Below, piece after piece: positions 9,103 to 19,056 of a stretch of 64,000 nt of DNA. The stretch spans positions 2,404,501 to 2,468,500 of the forward strand of contig CP058414.1 in the NCBI GenBank assembly GCA_013391845.1, written 5' to 3'. A program made the translations under genes and the position numbers. The DNA comes from Pseudoalteromonas shioyasakiensis. Its GTDB lineage: Bacteria; Pseudomonadota; Gammaproteobacteria; Enterobacterales; Alteromonadaceae. Position 1 is the stretch's first letter. Every line of letters begins with the position of its first letter. The notes below the pieces were generated by a model that saw only the letters and a program-made list of their open reading frames with translations, was not told the DNA's origin and made no database searches.

Positions 9103-11388
9103 ATGAACCAACAGCTATCTGTAAGCAAACGTGACGGCCGTAAAGAGTCACTTGATCTAGATAAGATCCATCGCGTGATCGCTTGGGCCGCAGAAGGTCT
9201 AGAGAATGTGTCTGTCTCACAAGTTGAATTAAAATCTCATATTCAATTTTATGACGGCATTCGTACCGATGACATTCATGAAACAATCATCAAAGCTGCA
9301 GCTGATCAGATCTCTAAAGATACGCCTGATTACCAATACCTAGCTGCTCGCTTAGCTGTATTCCATTTACGTAAAAAAGCGTACGGTCAATTTGAGCCAC
9401 CACGCTTATATGATCACATCACGAAATTAGTTGAAGACAAACGTTATGATCAACACCTTTTGGTTGATTATACCGAGCAAGAAATTGACGAGTTAGATGC
9501 TTACATCGATCACAACCGTGACCTAAACTTCAGCTACGCTGCGGTAAAGCAACTTGAAGGTAAGTATTTAGTTCAAAACCGTGTTACTGGTGAAATTTAC
9601 GAAAGTGCACAGTTTTTATATATCTTAGTTGCTGCAAGCTTATTCTCTGATTATCCAAAAGAGACGCGTATTGATTACATCAAGCGTTTTTATGATGCAG
9701 TGTCTACCTTCAAAATTTCGTTACCTACGCCAATTATGGCCGGTGTTCGTACGCCTACACGTCAGTTCAGCTCATGTGTACTAATTGAATGTGGTGATAG
9801 CCTAGACTCTATTAATGCGACATCATCTGCGATCGTTAAATATGTTTCGCAACGTGCTGGTATTGGTATTAATGCGGGTCGCATTCGTGCGCTTGGTAGC
9901 CCTATTCGTAATGGCGAAGCGTACCACACAGGTTGTATTCCATTTTATAAGCACTTCCAAACTGCTGTTAAGAGCTGTTCACAAGGTGGTGTTCGTGGCG
10001 GCGCAGCTACGCTGTTCTACCCACTTTGGCATTTGGAAGTTGAAAATTTATTAGTTCTAAAGAACAACCGTGGTGTTGATGATAACCGTGTACGTCACCT
10101 TGACTACGGTGTGCAGTTCAACAAATTAATGTATAGCCGTTTAATCAAAGATGATTACATCACATTATTTAGCCCATCAGATGTTCCGGGTCTATACGAT
10201 GCATTCTTTGAAGATCAAGCGAAGTTTGATGAGCTATACATCAAGTACGAGCAAGACGAGTCAATTCGTAAAAAACGTATTAAAGCGATTGAGTTATTCT
10301 CAATGTTTGCACAAGAGCGTGCGAGCACAGGTCGAATTTACTTACAAAACGTTGACCACTGTAATACGCACAGCCCGTTTATCTCGACTGTTGCGCCAAT
10401 TCGTCAATCTAACCTATGTTTAGAAATTGCATTACCAACTAAGCCTCTTAGCAATGTAATGGACGAAGAAGGTGAAATTGCCCTTTGTACGCTTTCAGCG
10501 TTTAACTTAGGTGCAATTGAGTCACTTGATGAATTAGAAGAGCTTGCAGAGCTTGCTGTACGTGCTCTTGATAACTTACTTGATTTCCAAGACTACCCTG
10601 TTCCTGCGGCTAAAAACGCAACGATGGGTCGTCGTACGCTAGGTATTGGTGTTATTAACTACGCATACTACTTAGCGAAGAACGGTAAGCGTTACTCAGA
10701 TGGCAGCGCAAATGCCCTAACTCACAAAACATTTGAAGCTATTCAATATTATCTAATGAAAGCATCAAATGAGTTAGCGAAAGAACGTGGTGCGTGTCCT
10801 AAGTTTAACGAGACAACGTATTCTCAAGGCATTATGCCAACAGATACTTATAAGCGTGACCTAGATCAGTTCTGTGATGAACCTCTTCACTTAGATTGGG
10901 ATTCATTACGCGAAAGCATTAAAGAGCATGGTATGCGTAACTCTACGTTATCTGCACTTATGCCTTCAGAGACATCATCGCAAATCTCTAACGCAACAAA
11001 TGGTATTGAGCCACCACGAGGTCATATCAGCGTTAAAGCAAGTAAAGATGGTATCTTAAAGCAAGTAGTTCCAGATTATGAAAATCTGAAAGATAACTAC
11101 GAGCTACTGTGGGATATTCCTTCAAACGATGGTTACCTACAGCTTGTTGGTATTATGCAAAAATTCGTTGACCAAACGATCTCTGCAAACACCAACTATG
11201 ATCCATCTAAGTATGAAGGCGGTAAAGTACCTATGAAGGTGCTATTAAAAGACCTACTGACTGCGTACAAGCTCGGTGTTAAAACTCTGTACTATCACAA
11301 TACACGTGATGGTGCATCAGACTCTCAAGATGAGTTAACACCAGAGGTAGAAGATGACGGTTGTGCAGGCGGCGCTTGTAAAATCTAA
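9103..11388 (+). CDS. nrdA: Ribonucleoside-diphosphate reductase class Ia, alpha subunit
   Basis: Large catalytic subunit that reduces ribonucleoside diphosphates to deoxyribonucleotides. It has 761 residues, the same length as E. coli NrdA. An N-terminal ATP-cone (residues about 1-95, starting NQQLSVSKRDGR) gives allosteric activity control. The active-site cysteines are in FSSCVLIECGDS, NLCLEIALPT (with the catalytic glutamate) and LCTLSAFNLG, and the C-terminal redox pair is Cys754/Cys759 in GCAGGACKI. It is the first gene of nrdA-nrdB-yfaE, with NrdR and DnaA sites upstream. Confidence 0.98.
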   Translation: MNQQLSVSKRDGRKESLDLDKIHRVIAWAAEGLENVSVSQVELKSHIQFYDGIRTDDIHETIIKAAADQISKDTPDYQYLAARLAVFHLRKKAYGQFEPPRLYDHITKLVEDKRYDQHLLVDYTEQEIDELDAYIDHNRDLNFSYAAVKQLEGKYLVQNRVTGEIYESAQFLYILVAASLFSDYPKETRIDYIKRFYDAVSTFKISLPTPIMAGVRTPTRQFSSCVLIECGDSLDSINATSSAIVKYVSQRAGIGINAGRIRALGSPIRNGEAYHTGCIPFYKHFQTAVKSCSQGGVRGGAATLFYPLWHLEVENLLVLKNNRGVDDNRVRHLDYGVQFNKLMYSRLIKDDYITLFSPSDVPGLYDAFFEDQAKFDELYIKYEQDESIRKKRIKAIELFSMFAQERASTGRIYLQNVDHCNTHSPFISTVAPIRQSNLCLEIALPTKPLSNVMDEEGEIALCTLSAFNLGAIESLDELEELAELAVRALDNLLDFQDYPVPAAKNATMGRRTLGIGVINYAYYLAKNGKRYSDGSANALTHKTFEAIQYYLMKASNELAKERGACPKFNETTYSQGIMPTDTYKRDLDQFCDEPLHLDWDSLRESIKEHGMRNSTLSALMPSETSSQISNATNGIEPPRGHISVKASKDGILKQVVPDYENLKDNYELLWDIPSNDGYLQLVGIMQKFVDQTISANTNYDPSKYEGGKVPMKVLLKDLLTAYKLGVKTLYYHNTRDGASDSQDELTPEVEDDGCAGGACKI

Positions 11389-11407
11389 TTAAATTAATAA
11401 CATAACA

Positions 11408-11431
11408 AAAGCGGGCTCATTAGCCCGCTTT
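11408..11431 (+). terminator. Intercistronic hairpin between nrdA and nrdB
   Basis: A perfect 10-bp stem AAAGCGGGCT (11408-11417) pairs with 11422-11431 across a CATT loop. Only three T residues end the stem and no U tract follows, so full termination is unlikely. It may attenuate transcription or stabilise the nrdA message 3' end. Confidence 0.6.
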
Positions 11432-11458
11432 GTCCTGACTGTTTTTTGAGAAATCACT

Positions 11459-12589
11459 ATGTCTTATACAACTTTTAGCCGAAATCATAATAACCAATTA
11501 CAAGAACCGATGTTTTTCGGCCAAACGGTAAACGTGTCACGTTACGACCAACAAAAGTACCCTATCTTCGAAAAGCTAATCGAAAAGCAACTTTCGTTCT
11601 TTTGGCGTCCTGAAGAGGTTGATGTAAGTAAAGACCGTCTTGACTTCCAAGCGTTACCAGATCACGAAAAGCACATCTTTTTAAGTAACTTAAAATATCA
11701 AACTTTACTTGATAGTGTGCAAGGTCGTTCACCTAACGTTGCGTTACTACCAATTGTGTCTATTCCTGAGTTAGAAACGTGGATTGAAACATGGGCGTTT
11801 AGTGAAACGATTCACAGCCGTTCATACACACACATTATTCGTAACGTGACGCAATCTCCTGAGCTTATCTTTGATGATATCGTAAGCAACGAGAAAATCA
11901 GCGAGCGTGCTGATGCCGTAACTAAATATTACGACGATTTAATCAACATGATTTCTGTTTACAACCTTTACGGTGAAGGAAAACATGTAATCAACGGTGA
12001 AGAAGTTAAAGTCAGTTTATTTGACCTTAAAAAGCAACTTTATCTTGCTATGATGTCGGTGAATATTCTAGAAGCTATCCGTTTCTATGTTAGCTTTGCC
12101 TGTTCATTTGCATTCGCAGAGCGTGAATTAATGGAAGGTAATGCGAAAATTATCAAGCTAATTGCACGTGATGAAGCTCTACACCTTTCTGGAACACAAC
12201 ACATCTTAAACATTATGCAAGAAGGTAAAGACGATCCAGAAATGGCCATCGTTGCCGCACAATGTCGCGAAGAAGCGATTCAGATGTTTGTTGAAGCAGC
12301 TGAGCAAGAAAAAGATTGGGCTGAGTATCTTTTCAAAGATGGTTCAATGATTGGTCTGAACAAAGATATCTTATGTCAATACGTTGAATACATCACTAAT
12401 GCCCGTATGACTGCAGTAGGCCTACCAGCACAGTTCGAAAGTAAGAGTAACCCTATTCCGTGGATCAACTCTTGGTTAGTATCTGACAATGTTCAAGTTG
12501 CCCCACAAGAAGCTGAAATTAGCTCTTACCTTGTAGGTCAAATTGACTCTCAAGTTGATGCATCTGACTTTGGTGACTTCGACCTGTAA
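11459..12589 (+). CDS. nrdB: Ribonucleoside-diphosphate reductase class Ia, beta subunit
   Basis: Small subunit carrying the diiron centre and stable tyrosyl radical used by NrdA. Of 376 residues, the radical tyrosine is predicted at Tyr123 in [11 protein letters not shown] (Tyr122 in mature E. coli numbering), with iron ligands including Glu117 and His119 just before it (ETIHS). The start ATG at 11459 follows the nrdA intercistronic hairpin. Its TAA stop overlaps the ATG of the ferredoxin gene by one base, so the three genes form one unit. Confidence 0.98.
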   Translation: MSYTTFSRNHNNQLQEPMFFGQTVNVSRYDQQKYPIFEKLIEKQLSFFWRPEEVDVSKDRLDFQALPDHEKHIFLSNLKYQTLLDSVQGRSPNVALLPIVSIPELETWIETWAFSETIHSRSYTHIIRNVTQSPELIFDDIVSNEKISERADAVTKYYDDLINMISVYNLYGEGKHVINGEEVKVSLFDLKKQLYLAMMSVNILEAIRFYVSFACSFAFAERELMEGNAKIIKLIARDEALHLSGTQHILNIMQEGKDDPEMAIVAAQCREEAIQMFVEAAEQEKDWAEYLFKDGSMIGLNKDILCQYVEYITNARMTAVGLPAQFESKSNPIPWINSWLVSDNVQVAPQEAEISSYLVGQIDSQVDASDFGDFDL

Positions 12590-12861
12590 TGAGCTCAAAC
12601 ACAACTGCAGAGGTTATCCTTGCAGGAACAGACAGCCAGAGTCTTGAATTCGATTCTGGCTGTTCATCTCTCCTTGAATGCCTAGAACAACACAAAATTG
12701 ATGTCCCCTACCAATGCCGTGAAGGCTATTGTGGCGCATGCCGTGCTAAATTAGTCGAAGGTGATGTGAGTTATAATCAAGAGCCACTCGCGTTTGTGCG
12801 GGCAGGTGAAGTATTACTATGTTGTAGTAAACCCAATGGAAAAGTAAAACTTGAGCTTTAA
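12589..12861 (+). CDS. yfaE: Class I ribonucleotide reductase maintenance ferredoxin YfaE
   Basis: A 90-residue plant-type [2Fe-2S] ferredoxin. The cluster ligands are Cys43, Cys48 and Cys51 (QCREGYCGAC) and Cys78 or Cys79 near the C-terminus. In E. coli, YfaE restores the NrdB diiron-tyrosyl radical cofactor. Its position directly after nrdB, with a TAATG overlap, supports the same role. Its stop overlaps the convergent yaeQ stop by four bases, with no terminator between them. Confidence 0.93.
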   Translation: MSSNTTAEVILAGTDSQSLEFDSGCSSLLECLEQHKIDVPYQCREGYCGACRAKLVEGDVSYNQEPLAFVRAGEVLLCCSKPNGKVKLEL

Positions 12862-13385
12862 TGCCATACAAGCTCGCTAGTTTGGTAGAAATTTTCTTTA
12901 TCAGAGACACTCACCATTTGCTGATCAATTGTAACATTCCACTGTAGATTTTTAGTTAAATGACTCGCCAACTGCTCAATGAAGTTATCATCAAACGCAA
13001 TTAAATGACCATTACTGATCAGCTCCAACTGATGTTCATTTTCTTGTAACCAATTGTTGTTTAATGTTGTTACAACCCAAAGCTCGTCAACTCTTTTAGC
13101 TATTTTATTGAGTTGTAAAATATCCGGTTGGTCAACAGCAAGCCATGTTTGATAATGCTCATCTAATGCTTTTATTGACACATCCGGTTCGCCATGACTG
13201 AACTTTGCATTCAGCATCGCTGTTTCGTTGTGTGAAAATAAGCAATAACTTAAAAGCTTAAGAACAAAGTGTTGATAGCTTTCACGACGGTCACAAGCAG
13301 TAGTAAACACCTCTTTGTGATTGCGGTGCTCTCTTAAATCAGCAATTGTAAAATTCGCTTTAAAAACTCTATTTTTATCAGACAT
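12858..13385 (-). CDS. yaeQ: YaeQ family protein
   Basis: A 175-residue cytoplasmic protein recognised as YaeQ by its length (about 180), the opening FKANFTIADL resembling YaeQ YKATVNVADL, the ARRES-like ACDRRESYQHFVLKLLSY block and the C-terminal SDKENFYQTSELVW segment. The family has a fold related to PD-(D/E)XK nucleases, and its cellular role is unclear; multicopy yaeQ was linked to RfaH suppression in E. coli. The gene is convergent with yfaE and divergent from the TonB receptor, with only 151 bp to the receptor start. Confidence 0.85.
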   Translation of the reverse strand: MSDKNRVFKANFTIADLREHRNHKEVFTTACDRRESYQHFVLKLLSYCLFSHNETAMLNAKFSHGEPDVSIKALDEHYQTWLAVDQPDILQLNKIAKRVDELWVVTTLNNNWLQENEHQLELISNGHLIAFDDNFIEQLASHLTKNLQWNVTIDQQMVSVSDKENFYQTSELVWH

Positions 13386-13454
13386 AAGATTTAGCCATCC
13401 AAAAGTAACAGCCTAAGTATAGTGTATGGTGTTAAAATCGCGACTTAATGGAAA

Positions 13455-13505
13455 GTTATAGTATAACGTTATTGCGATTGAAAAATTGCAGTGTTATATT
13501 ATAAC
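13455..13505 (+). promoter_or_regulatory. Two Zur-type palindromes upstream of the TonB receptor
   Basis: Two perfect 13-bp palindromes with a single central base, GTTATA-G-TATAAC (13455-13467) and GTTATA-T-TATAAC (13493-13505), have centres 38 bp apart. They match the core of the gammaproteobacterial Zur box (GTTATANTATAAC). The second ends 31 bp before the receptor ATG. Their placement upstream of a His-rich TonB receptor supports zinc control by Zur. Confidence 0.75.
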
Positions 13506-13536
13506 GCAACACTTAACAACAAACTTAGAAGTAGTA

Positions 13537-15942
13537 ATGATGAAACAAGTTTCAATTCTTTCTAGTGCTGTTGCCGCTGCGCTGTTTTCTCAATCCACAA
13601 TGGCTGCTGTGATCACAGGTCAAGTATTAGATAAAAACCAACAACCTATCAGCAATGCTGAAATACACGTACACGGTAAATCTCAAAGCGTTGTTACTGA
13701 CAAACAAGGTCAGTTTAAAATTGATGTAGACAACCAAGGTCAACTACACATCAGTAAAAATAATTTCATCGATAAACGCATTGCTATTAATGGTGACGAT
13801 CAAAACCTAGTCGTTACACTTACACCTACTTCCGTTGAAACGGTTGTTGTTTATGCATCAGCACTTCATAAGAATAGTCTTGAGATGATTTCGCCAGTTA
13901 ATGTATTAGCGGGCGATGAACTAAAAGACAAGGCTAAACCGACTTTAGGCGAAACACTAAAAGGTTTACCCGGTGTTAATGCAAGCTATTTTGGCCCTGT
14001 ATCTTCTAGCCCAATTATTCGTGGTTTAGATGGTCCGCGTGTAAAAATCACCCAAAATGGTCTTGATAGCAGCGATGCATCACGAATTGGTCCAGATCAC
14101 GCAACATCGAACGACAGCTTAGCAGCTGAGCAAATCGAAGTACTTCGCGGCCCTGCTACCCTACTTTATGGCTCTGGCGCAATTGGTGGTGTGGTCAACG
14201 TAGTTGATAACCGTATTCCAACGGATAACATTGATACTTTAACAGGTGCTGCACAATACACTCACGATACGGTATCAAATACCAACACTTATGCTGCAAA
14301 ACTTGAAACCGGTAACGATGGTTTTAACTTCCATTTTGATGGTACTAAGCGTAAAGGTCATGACTACAAAACACCAACGTTCGAGCTTCCTGAAGAGCAT
14401 GACGAACATGAAGGTGAAGATCATGAAGAACACGAAACAGCTAACAGTGTTGAAAACACCTTTATCGATAGCCAAACTGTTAACTTTGGTACAAGTTATG
14501 TTGGCGACCACCTAACACTGGGTGTTTCTTATGGTCGTATCGAAACTGATTATGGTATTCCTGCTCATTCACACCATCATCATGCGCATGACGAACAAGA
14601 TGAACATGAAGACGAGCATGATCAACATGAAGAACCTGTTTTCGCTCAGCTAGAGCAAGATCGCTGGCAAGGTTACATGAGCTATGCACTTCATGATAAC
14701 TGGATTGAAAATATCTCACTACGCGTTGGCTACACCGACTATAAACATGCAGAAATTGAAGATGGTGCCGTGGGAACGGTGTTTACAAACAAAACAACTG
14801 AAGCACGTGCAACCGTTGAGCACAAGTTAGGCCTTTGGCACGGTATGGCAGGTTATCACTACACTGAGTCTGACTACGATGCAGATGGTGAAGAAGCTTT
14901 TACACCTGCAAGTGTGACTAAAACAAACGCAATTTTTATGCTTGAAGAGCGCCAGTTTGGTGATGTGACCGTTGAGCTAGGTGCACGCCTTGAAGATTAC
15001 CAAATCGACTCTGCTGTAAGCATGGCTGAGCATCATCATGATCACGATCATGAAGAGGAAGAAGAGCACCATGACGAAGAAGCTGAAATCATCAACTACA
15101 GTGAAGATTTCACAAACCTGAGCTTATCTGCAGGTGCAATTTGGCAATATCAAGAAGGCCAAAGTGTAGCTTTAAGTGTGTCTCGTTCTGAGCGTGCGCC
15201 ACTAAGTGCTGAATTACTGTCAAACGGTGTTCATATCGCAACAGGTACCTACGAGCTTGGCTTAGGTTATCATATTGAAGACAGCGAAATTCATTTTGAG
15301 CCAGAGGATATCGAGCAAGAAACTGCAACCAACTTTGATTTAAGTTTCCGCCGTTTTATTGGTGATTTTGGTTATACAGTTAACTTCTTCTATAACGACA
15401 TTGAAAACTACTACTACCAGCAAAATACAGGTTTGGTATTTGATGAAGAGCATGGCTTAGAATCTGCAGCTGAAGCAGACGAAGATGCAATGGCGGTTTA
15501 TCAGTTCAGTAGTAAAGATGCAAAATTATACGGCATTGAATTTGACGTACACTATCAAGTAACGCCAAGTGCCTTGGTTAAAGTGTTTGGTGATTCAACA
15601 ACCGCTAAACTAACAGATGATGAAGGTTATTTACCTCGTATCCCAGCTAATAAACTAGGCTCTGAATTACAGTACACAATTGCTGATTGGAAATTTAGCC
15701 TAACAGGGACTCATTATTTTGAACAATCAGACATTACTGCTTACGAGACAAAAACAGATGGTTATACCCTGTTTGATGCATCAGCTAACTACCAACTTGA
15801 CCTAGGTCCTGTGGATACACAACTTTATATCAATGTTGACAACTTAACCGATGAATTAGGCTTCGTACACAGTTCATTTATTAAAGAAAAGGCTCCACTA
15901 CCAGGTCGTAACTTCAGCCTAGGTATTCGTGGCTATTTTTAA
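13537..15942 (+). CDS. TonB-dependent receptor, probable zinc (ZnuD-type) transporter
   Basis: A TonB-dependent outer-membrane receptor of about 801 residues. A signal peptide (MMKQVSILSSAVAAALFSQ, cleaved near TMAA) is followed by a small carboxypeptidase-regulatory-like domain (TGQVLDKNQQPISNAEI), then the plug with IRGLDGPRVKI and QIEVLRGPATLLYG, and a 22-strand barrel ending in aromatic Phe. Three His/Asp/Glu-rich loops lie at about 14392-14440, 14564-14638 and 15029-15085, the second with five clustered histidines. Such loops and the two upstream Zur-like sites fit zinc capture, as in ZnuD. I chose ATG 13537 over the upstream TTG because it begins the signal peptide and does not overlap the operator. 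Another transition metal is possible. Confidence 0.85.
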   Translation: MMKQVSILSSAVAAALFSQSTMAAVITGQVLDKNQQPISNAEIHVHGKSQSVVTDKQGQFKIDVDNQGQLHISKNNFIDKRIAINGDDQNLVVTLTPTSVETVVVYASALHKNSLEMISPVNVLAGDELKDKAKPTLGETLKGLPGVNASYFGPVSSSPIIRGLDGPRVKITQNGLDSSDASRIGPDHATSNDSLAAEQIEVLRGPATLLYGSGAIGGVVNVVDNRIPTDNIDTLTGAAQYTHDTVSNTNTYAAKLETGNDGFNFHFDGTKRKGHDYKTPTFELPEEHDEHEGEDHEEHETANSVENTFIDSQTVNFGTSYVGDHLTLGVSYGRIETDYGIPAHSHHHHAHDEQDEHEDEHDQHEEPVFAQLEQDRWQGYMSYALHDNWIENISLRVGYTDYKHAEIEDGAVGTVFTNKTTEARATVEHKLGLWHGMAGYHYTESDYDADGEEAFTPASVTKTNAIFMLEERQFGDVTVELGARLEDYQIDSAVSMAEHHHDHDHEEEEEHHDEEAEIINYSEDFTNLSLSAGAIWQYQEGQSVALSVSRSERAPLSAELLSNGVHIATGTYELGLGYHIEDSEIHFEPEDIEQETATNFDLSFRRFIGDFGYTVNFFYNDIENYYYQQNTGLVFDEEHGLESAAEADEDAMAVYQFSSKDAKLYGIEFDVHYQVTPSALVKVFGDSTTAKLTDDEGYLPRIPANKLGSELQYTIADWKFSLTGTHYFEQSDITAYETKTDGYTLFDASANYQLDLGPVDTQLYINVDNLTDELGFVHSSFIKEKAPLPGRNFSLGIRGYF

Positions 15943-15965
15943 TCTGATTTAACTTTTAATAGTTA

Positions 15966-16005
15966 TAAAAAAACCCTTTCACTTTAAAAGTGAAAGGGTT
16001 TTTTA
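15966..16005. terminator. Bidirectional terminator between the TonB receptor and glnS
   Basis: An 11-bp core stem (15974-15984 with 15988-15998) is extended by A and T runs on both sides, so it has a T tract whichever strand is read. It lies between convergent genes. Confidence 0.93.
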
Positions 16006-16040
16006 TTAAGCTTAGAAACTTAAACAATTAGTAAAGGGGT

Positions 16041-17708
16041 TTAGCCTTTCTGTTCAATCTTCGCCCATGAATCTCGAAGACCCACAGTTTGATTGAATAC
16101 TAATGAATCTGCTTTGCTATCACGACAGAAATAGCCTGTACGCTCAAACTGGAAGCCCTGCTCTGCTTGTGCATTTGCAAGCGATGGCTCAACTTTAGCA
16201 TTTTCAAGAACCACTAGAGATTCAGGGTTAAGTGTTGCGTTAAAGTCTTCTGCTGCAGCTGGGTTTGGTACGTTAAATAAACGGTCGTATAAACGAATTT
16301 CAGCTGTGATAGATTCACTTGCTGATACCCAGTGAATTACACCTTTAACCTTACGGCCATCACTTGGGTTTTTACCCAGAGTTTCAGGATCGTAAGAACA
16401 GAAGATAGTCGTGATTTCGCCATTTTCGTCTTTTTCAACGCGCTCAGCTTTAATTACATATGCACCACGTAAACGTACTTCTTTATCAAGCACTAAACGC
16501 TTGAACTTGTTGTTTGCTTCTTCACGGAAGTCTTCACGCTCGATATAAAGCTCACGAGTGAAAGGCACATCACGGCGACCCATCTCTTCTTTATTCGGGT
16601 GATTTGCAACAGATAACGTTTCTACTTTATCTGCGTCATAGTTCTCGATAACAACCTTGACCGGATCAAGAACAGCCATTGCACGTGGTGCATGCTCATT
16701 TAGGTCTTCACGGATACATGCTTCTAACATGCCCATTTCAACCATGTTTTCTTGTTTAGTGACACCGATGCGTGAACAAAATTCACGTACTGAGGCAGGT
16801 GTATAACCACGACGACGTAGACCAGCAATCGTTGGCATACGTGGGTCGTCCCATCCTTCAACATGACCATTAACTACTAAGTCGTTTAATTTACGCTTAG
16901 ACATAATGGTGTATTCAAGATTTAATCGTGAAAACTCGATTTGTTGCGGATGACACTCAAGGCTGATGTTATCTAATACCCAATCGTATAAACGACGGTT
17001 ATCTTGGAATTCAAGCGTACATAATGAATGTGTGATGCCTTCTAGCGCGTCGGAAATACAATGCGTGAAGTCGTACATTGGATAAATGCACCATTTGTCG
17101 CCCGTTTGGTGGTGATGAGCAAAACGTACACGGTATAAAATCGGATCACGCAATACCATAAATGAGCTTGCCATGTCGATTTTTGCACGCAGTACACACT
17201 CGCCTTCTTTGAATTCGCCATTTCGCATTTTTTCAAAAAGCGCTAGGTTTTCTTCAACTGGCGTGTCGCGGTAAGGACTGTTTTTACCTGGTTCTTTCAA
17301 AGTACCACGGTATTCTCTTGCTTGATCAGGAGATAAGAAACATACATATGCAAGGCCTTTTTCGATAAGCTCAACAGCATAACCATATAAAGCATCGAAA
17401 TAGTTAGATGAATACTTAATTTCACCATCCCATTTAAAACCTAACCACTGCACATCTTCTTTAATTGAGTTTACGTAGTTGATGTCTTCTTTTTCTGGAT
17501 TCGTATCATCAAAACGTAAATTACAAAGACCTTGATAATCTTGGGCGATACCAAAATTCAAACAAATAGACTTCGCGTGACCAATGTGTAAAAAACCATT
17601 TGGTTCTGGTGGAAAACGCGTGTGTGTAGTCGCATGCTTACCGCTTGCGAGATCTTCATCGATACGCGTTCTAATAAAGTTACTTGGGCGATTCTCAATT
17701 TCCGCCAT
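16041..17708 (-). CDS. glnS: Glutaminyl-tRNA synthetase
   Basis: Charges tRNA-Gln with glutamine. The protein is 555 residues from the chosen start, next to 554 in E. coli. The class I signatures are [16 protein letters not shown] (HIGH) and the KMSKS-like MSKRKL. The C-terminal anticodon-binding domain includes [10 protein letters not shown] and the ending [12 protein letters not shown] prefer ATG 17708 ([11 protein letters not shown]) because it matches the family N-terminus and has AGAGGA about 10 bases upstream; ATG 17735 would add nine residues with no good binding site. Unlike many glnS genes it stands alone here. Confidence 0.97.
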   Translation of the reverse strand: MAEIENRPSNFIRTRIDEDLASGKHATTHTRFPPEPNGFLHIGHAKSICLNFGIAQDYQGLCNLRFDDTNPEKEDINYVNSIKEDVQWLGFKWDGEIKYSSNYFDALYGYAVELIEKGLAYVCFLSPDQAREYRGTLKEPGKNSPYRDTPVEENLALFEKMRNGEFKEGECVLRAKIDMASSFMVLRDPILYRVRFAHHHQTGDKWCIYPMYDFTHCISDALEGITHSLCTLEFQDNRRLYDWVLDNISLECHPQQIEFSRLNLEYTIMSKRKLNDLVVNGHVEGWDDPRMPTIAGLRRRGYTPASVREFCSRIGVTKQENMVEMGMLEACIREDLNEHAPRAMAVLDPVKVVIENYDADKVETLSVANHPNKEEMGRRDVPFTRELYIEREDFREEANNKFKRLVLDKEVRLRGAYVIKAERVEKDENGEITTIFCSYDPETLGKNPSDGRKVKGVIHWVSASESITAEIRLYDRLFNVPNPAAAEDFNATLNPESLVVLENAKVEPSLANAQAEQGFQFERTGYFCRDSKADSLVFNQTVGLRDSWAKIEQKG

Positions 17709-17936
17709 AGGAGCATAATCCTCTGAATATTGCATGGTGACAAAACTAATGCATTATTACAAAAACAAACCCTAACATACAGTAGTAGAATCATGTTTAT
17801 TGAAGATATTAAGTCGATTGTTGAATACATAGTTCACAGACTCAACAAAAACGGTAAAAAAATTGTTCTAACGCAATAAAATGATCATTGACTAACGATA
17901 TAGTGCCACTAGTTTCACTACCAATAAGGAAAAAAG

Positions 17937-19007
17937 ATGGCTTCGCTCAATCAACACCGAGTCTATATTCCAAGCTCAGCACGTGCAAATCAGTATGTGT
18001 TAGTTGAATTTAAACCTACTGATGAGTTTTTTGCCCAGTTCACAAATGTTAGCTGTGCTTATAAGCGTCTTGCAAGGGAGTTATTTGCACTCTGTGATGA
18101 GTATGAATTACACAACGTTCACTTAATCGCTAACGATAAACTGCCGGTAGTTCGTTACCATGATGAGGCGTATAGTTTAGAAACCGCGAAACAAATTTTA
18201 TTTTTCTATAACCCTCAATACCATGAAGCACACAATGTGTTTGCTGATGGTGAACAAAAATGCAAAAAAATTCGTTTATTGTTCTTGGCGACTGGTGAAG
18301 ATATTCGCGCTAATGCGGCAAGTTTTCATCATAATGTGCAGCGAGTAATAAACTCTTTACAAGAAAAGATATTAAGCAATCAGCCAGCTTTAAAAGTTCG
18401 TGATCACCAACACCTTACTTATGATTTATTTGCTAAAGCAAAAGGTCACAAAGAAAGCTATGGTTATAAATTACGAAGCTTGTATCCTCGCTTTCAATCT
18501 CGCCAATGTCATTTACCAACTGAACACAGTGAGATAGCTTATGCAGGTTTTTCGATTCCTGTGACTCGTGCTATCAAAACTCAATTTCAACATATGTTGA
18601 ATGAAGAGAATTACACCGAGTTTTATCAATACATTTTTGATGCGTTTAAACGTGCTTGTGATAAACGCGGATTAACACTGGGTGCATTTATCGCTAATGG
18701 AACACGACCTATTGTCCGAAATAGTAATATTGATAACGCACAAAGTAACAGTGAACTACAAAAGTTAACCTTTGATTGCAGCTCTGAGCAAGTACAATTA
18801 CAACAATATTGGAATGCAAATCAACTTGTTGATTCACTGCATTTCGTAATAGCAGCAGCAGACAAAGACAAACATGACATTGGTTATGGCAAGTTTATGA
18901 ATCATGTACAGAGTGCGATTAATGAAGTGACAGATGAACTGGCATTTAATCCAACTCGTCAAGATTTACGTGTTCGTTTTTATCAGCACATAAACTATCA
19001 ATACTAA
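17937..19007 (+). CDS. Conserved hypothetical protein, DUF3083-like
   Basis: A 356-residue protein that starts MASLNQHRVYIPSSARANQY and shows no signal peptide, membrane segment or known catalytic motif. From memory it resembles the DUF3083 proteins found mainly in Alteromonadales, whose function is unknown; that assignment needs a profile search. The sequence is rich in Gln, His and Tyr and looks soluble and cytoplasmic. AAGGAAAAAAG precedes the ATG. It is transcribed alone, divergent from glnS and convergent with argA, ending at its own terminator. I propose no function. Confidence 0.75.
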   Translation: MASLNQHRVYIPSSARANQYVLVEFKPTDEFFAQFTNVSCAYKRLARELFALCDEYELHNVHLIANDKLPVVRYHDEAYSLETAKQILFFYNPQYHEAHNVFADGEQKCKKIRLLFLATGEDIRANAASFHHNVQRVINSLQEKILSNQPALKVRDHQHLTYDLFAKAKGHKESYGYKLRSLYPRFQSRQCHLPTEHSEIAYAGFSIPVTRAIKTQFQHMLNEENYTEFYQYIFDAFKRACDKRGLTLGAFIANGTRPIVRNSNIDNAQSNSELQKLTFDCSSEQVQLQQYWNANQLVDSLHFVIAAADKDKHDIGYGKFMNHVQSAINEVTDELAFNPTRQDLRVRFYQHINYQY

Positions 19008-19029
19008 CTAAGTTTAGTTTAATTAATCG

Positions 19030-19054
19030 AGGTGACGTATTCACGTCACCTTTT
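19030..19054 (+). terminator. Terminator of the DUF3083-like gene
   Basis: A 9-bp stem AGGTGACGT (19030-19038) pairs with 19043-19051 across an ATTC loop and is followed by TTTT on the plus strand. The minus strand has no T tract, so it serves mainly the plus-strand gene. Confidence 0.75.
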
Positions 19055-19056
19055 AA

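Noticed and set aside
14246..14515. An open frame on the plus strand inside the TonB receptor gene
   Set aside because: It lies fully within the receptor in another frame and reflects the biased composition of its His-rich loop.
16710..17000. Possible frameshift in glnS from several out-of-frame open frames
   Set aside because: The glnS frame reads through without interruption and matches the family from end to end.
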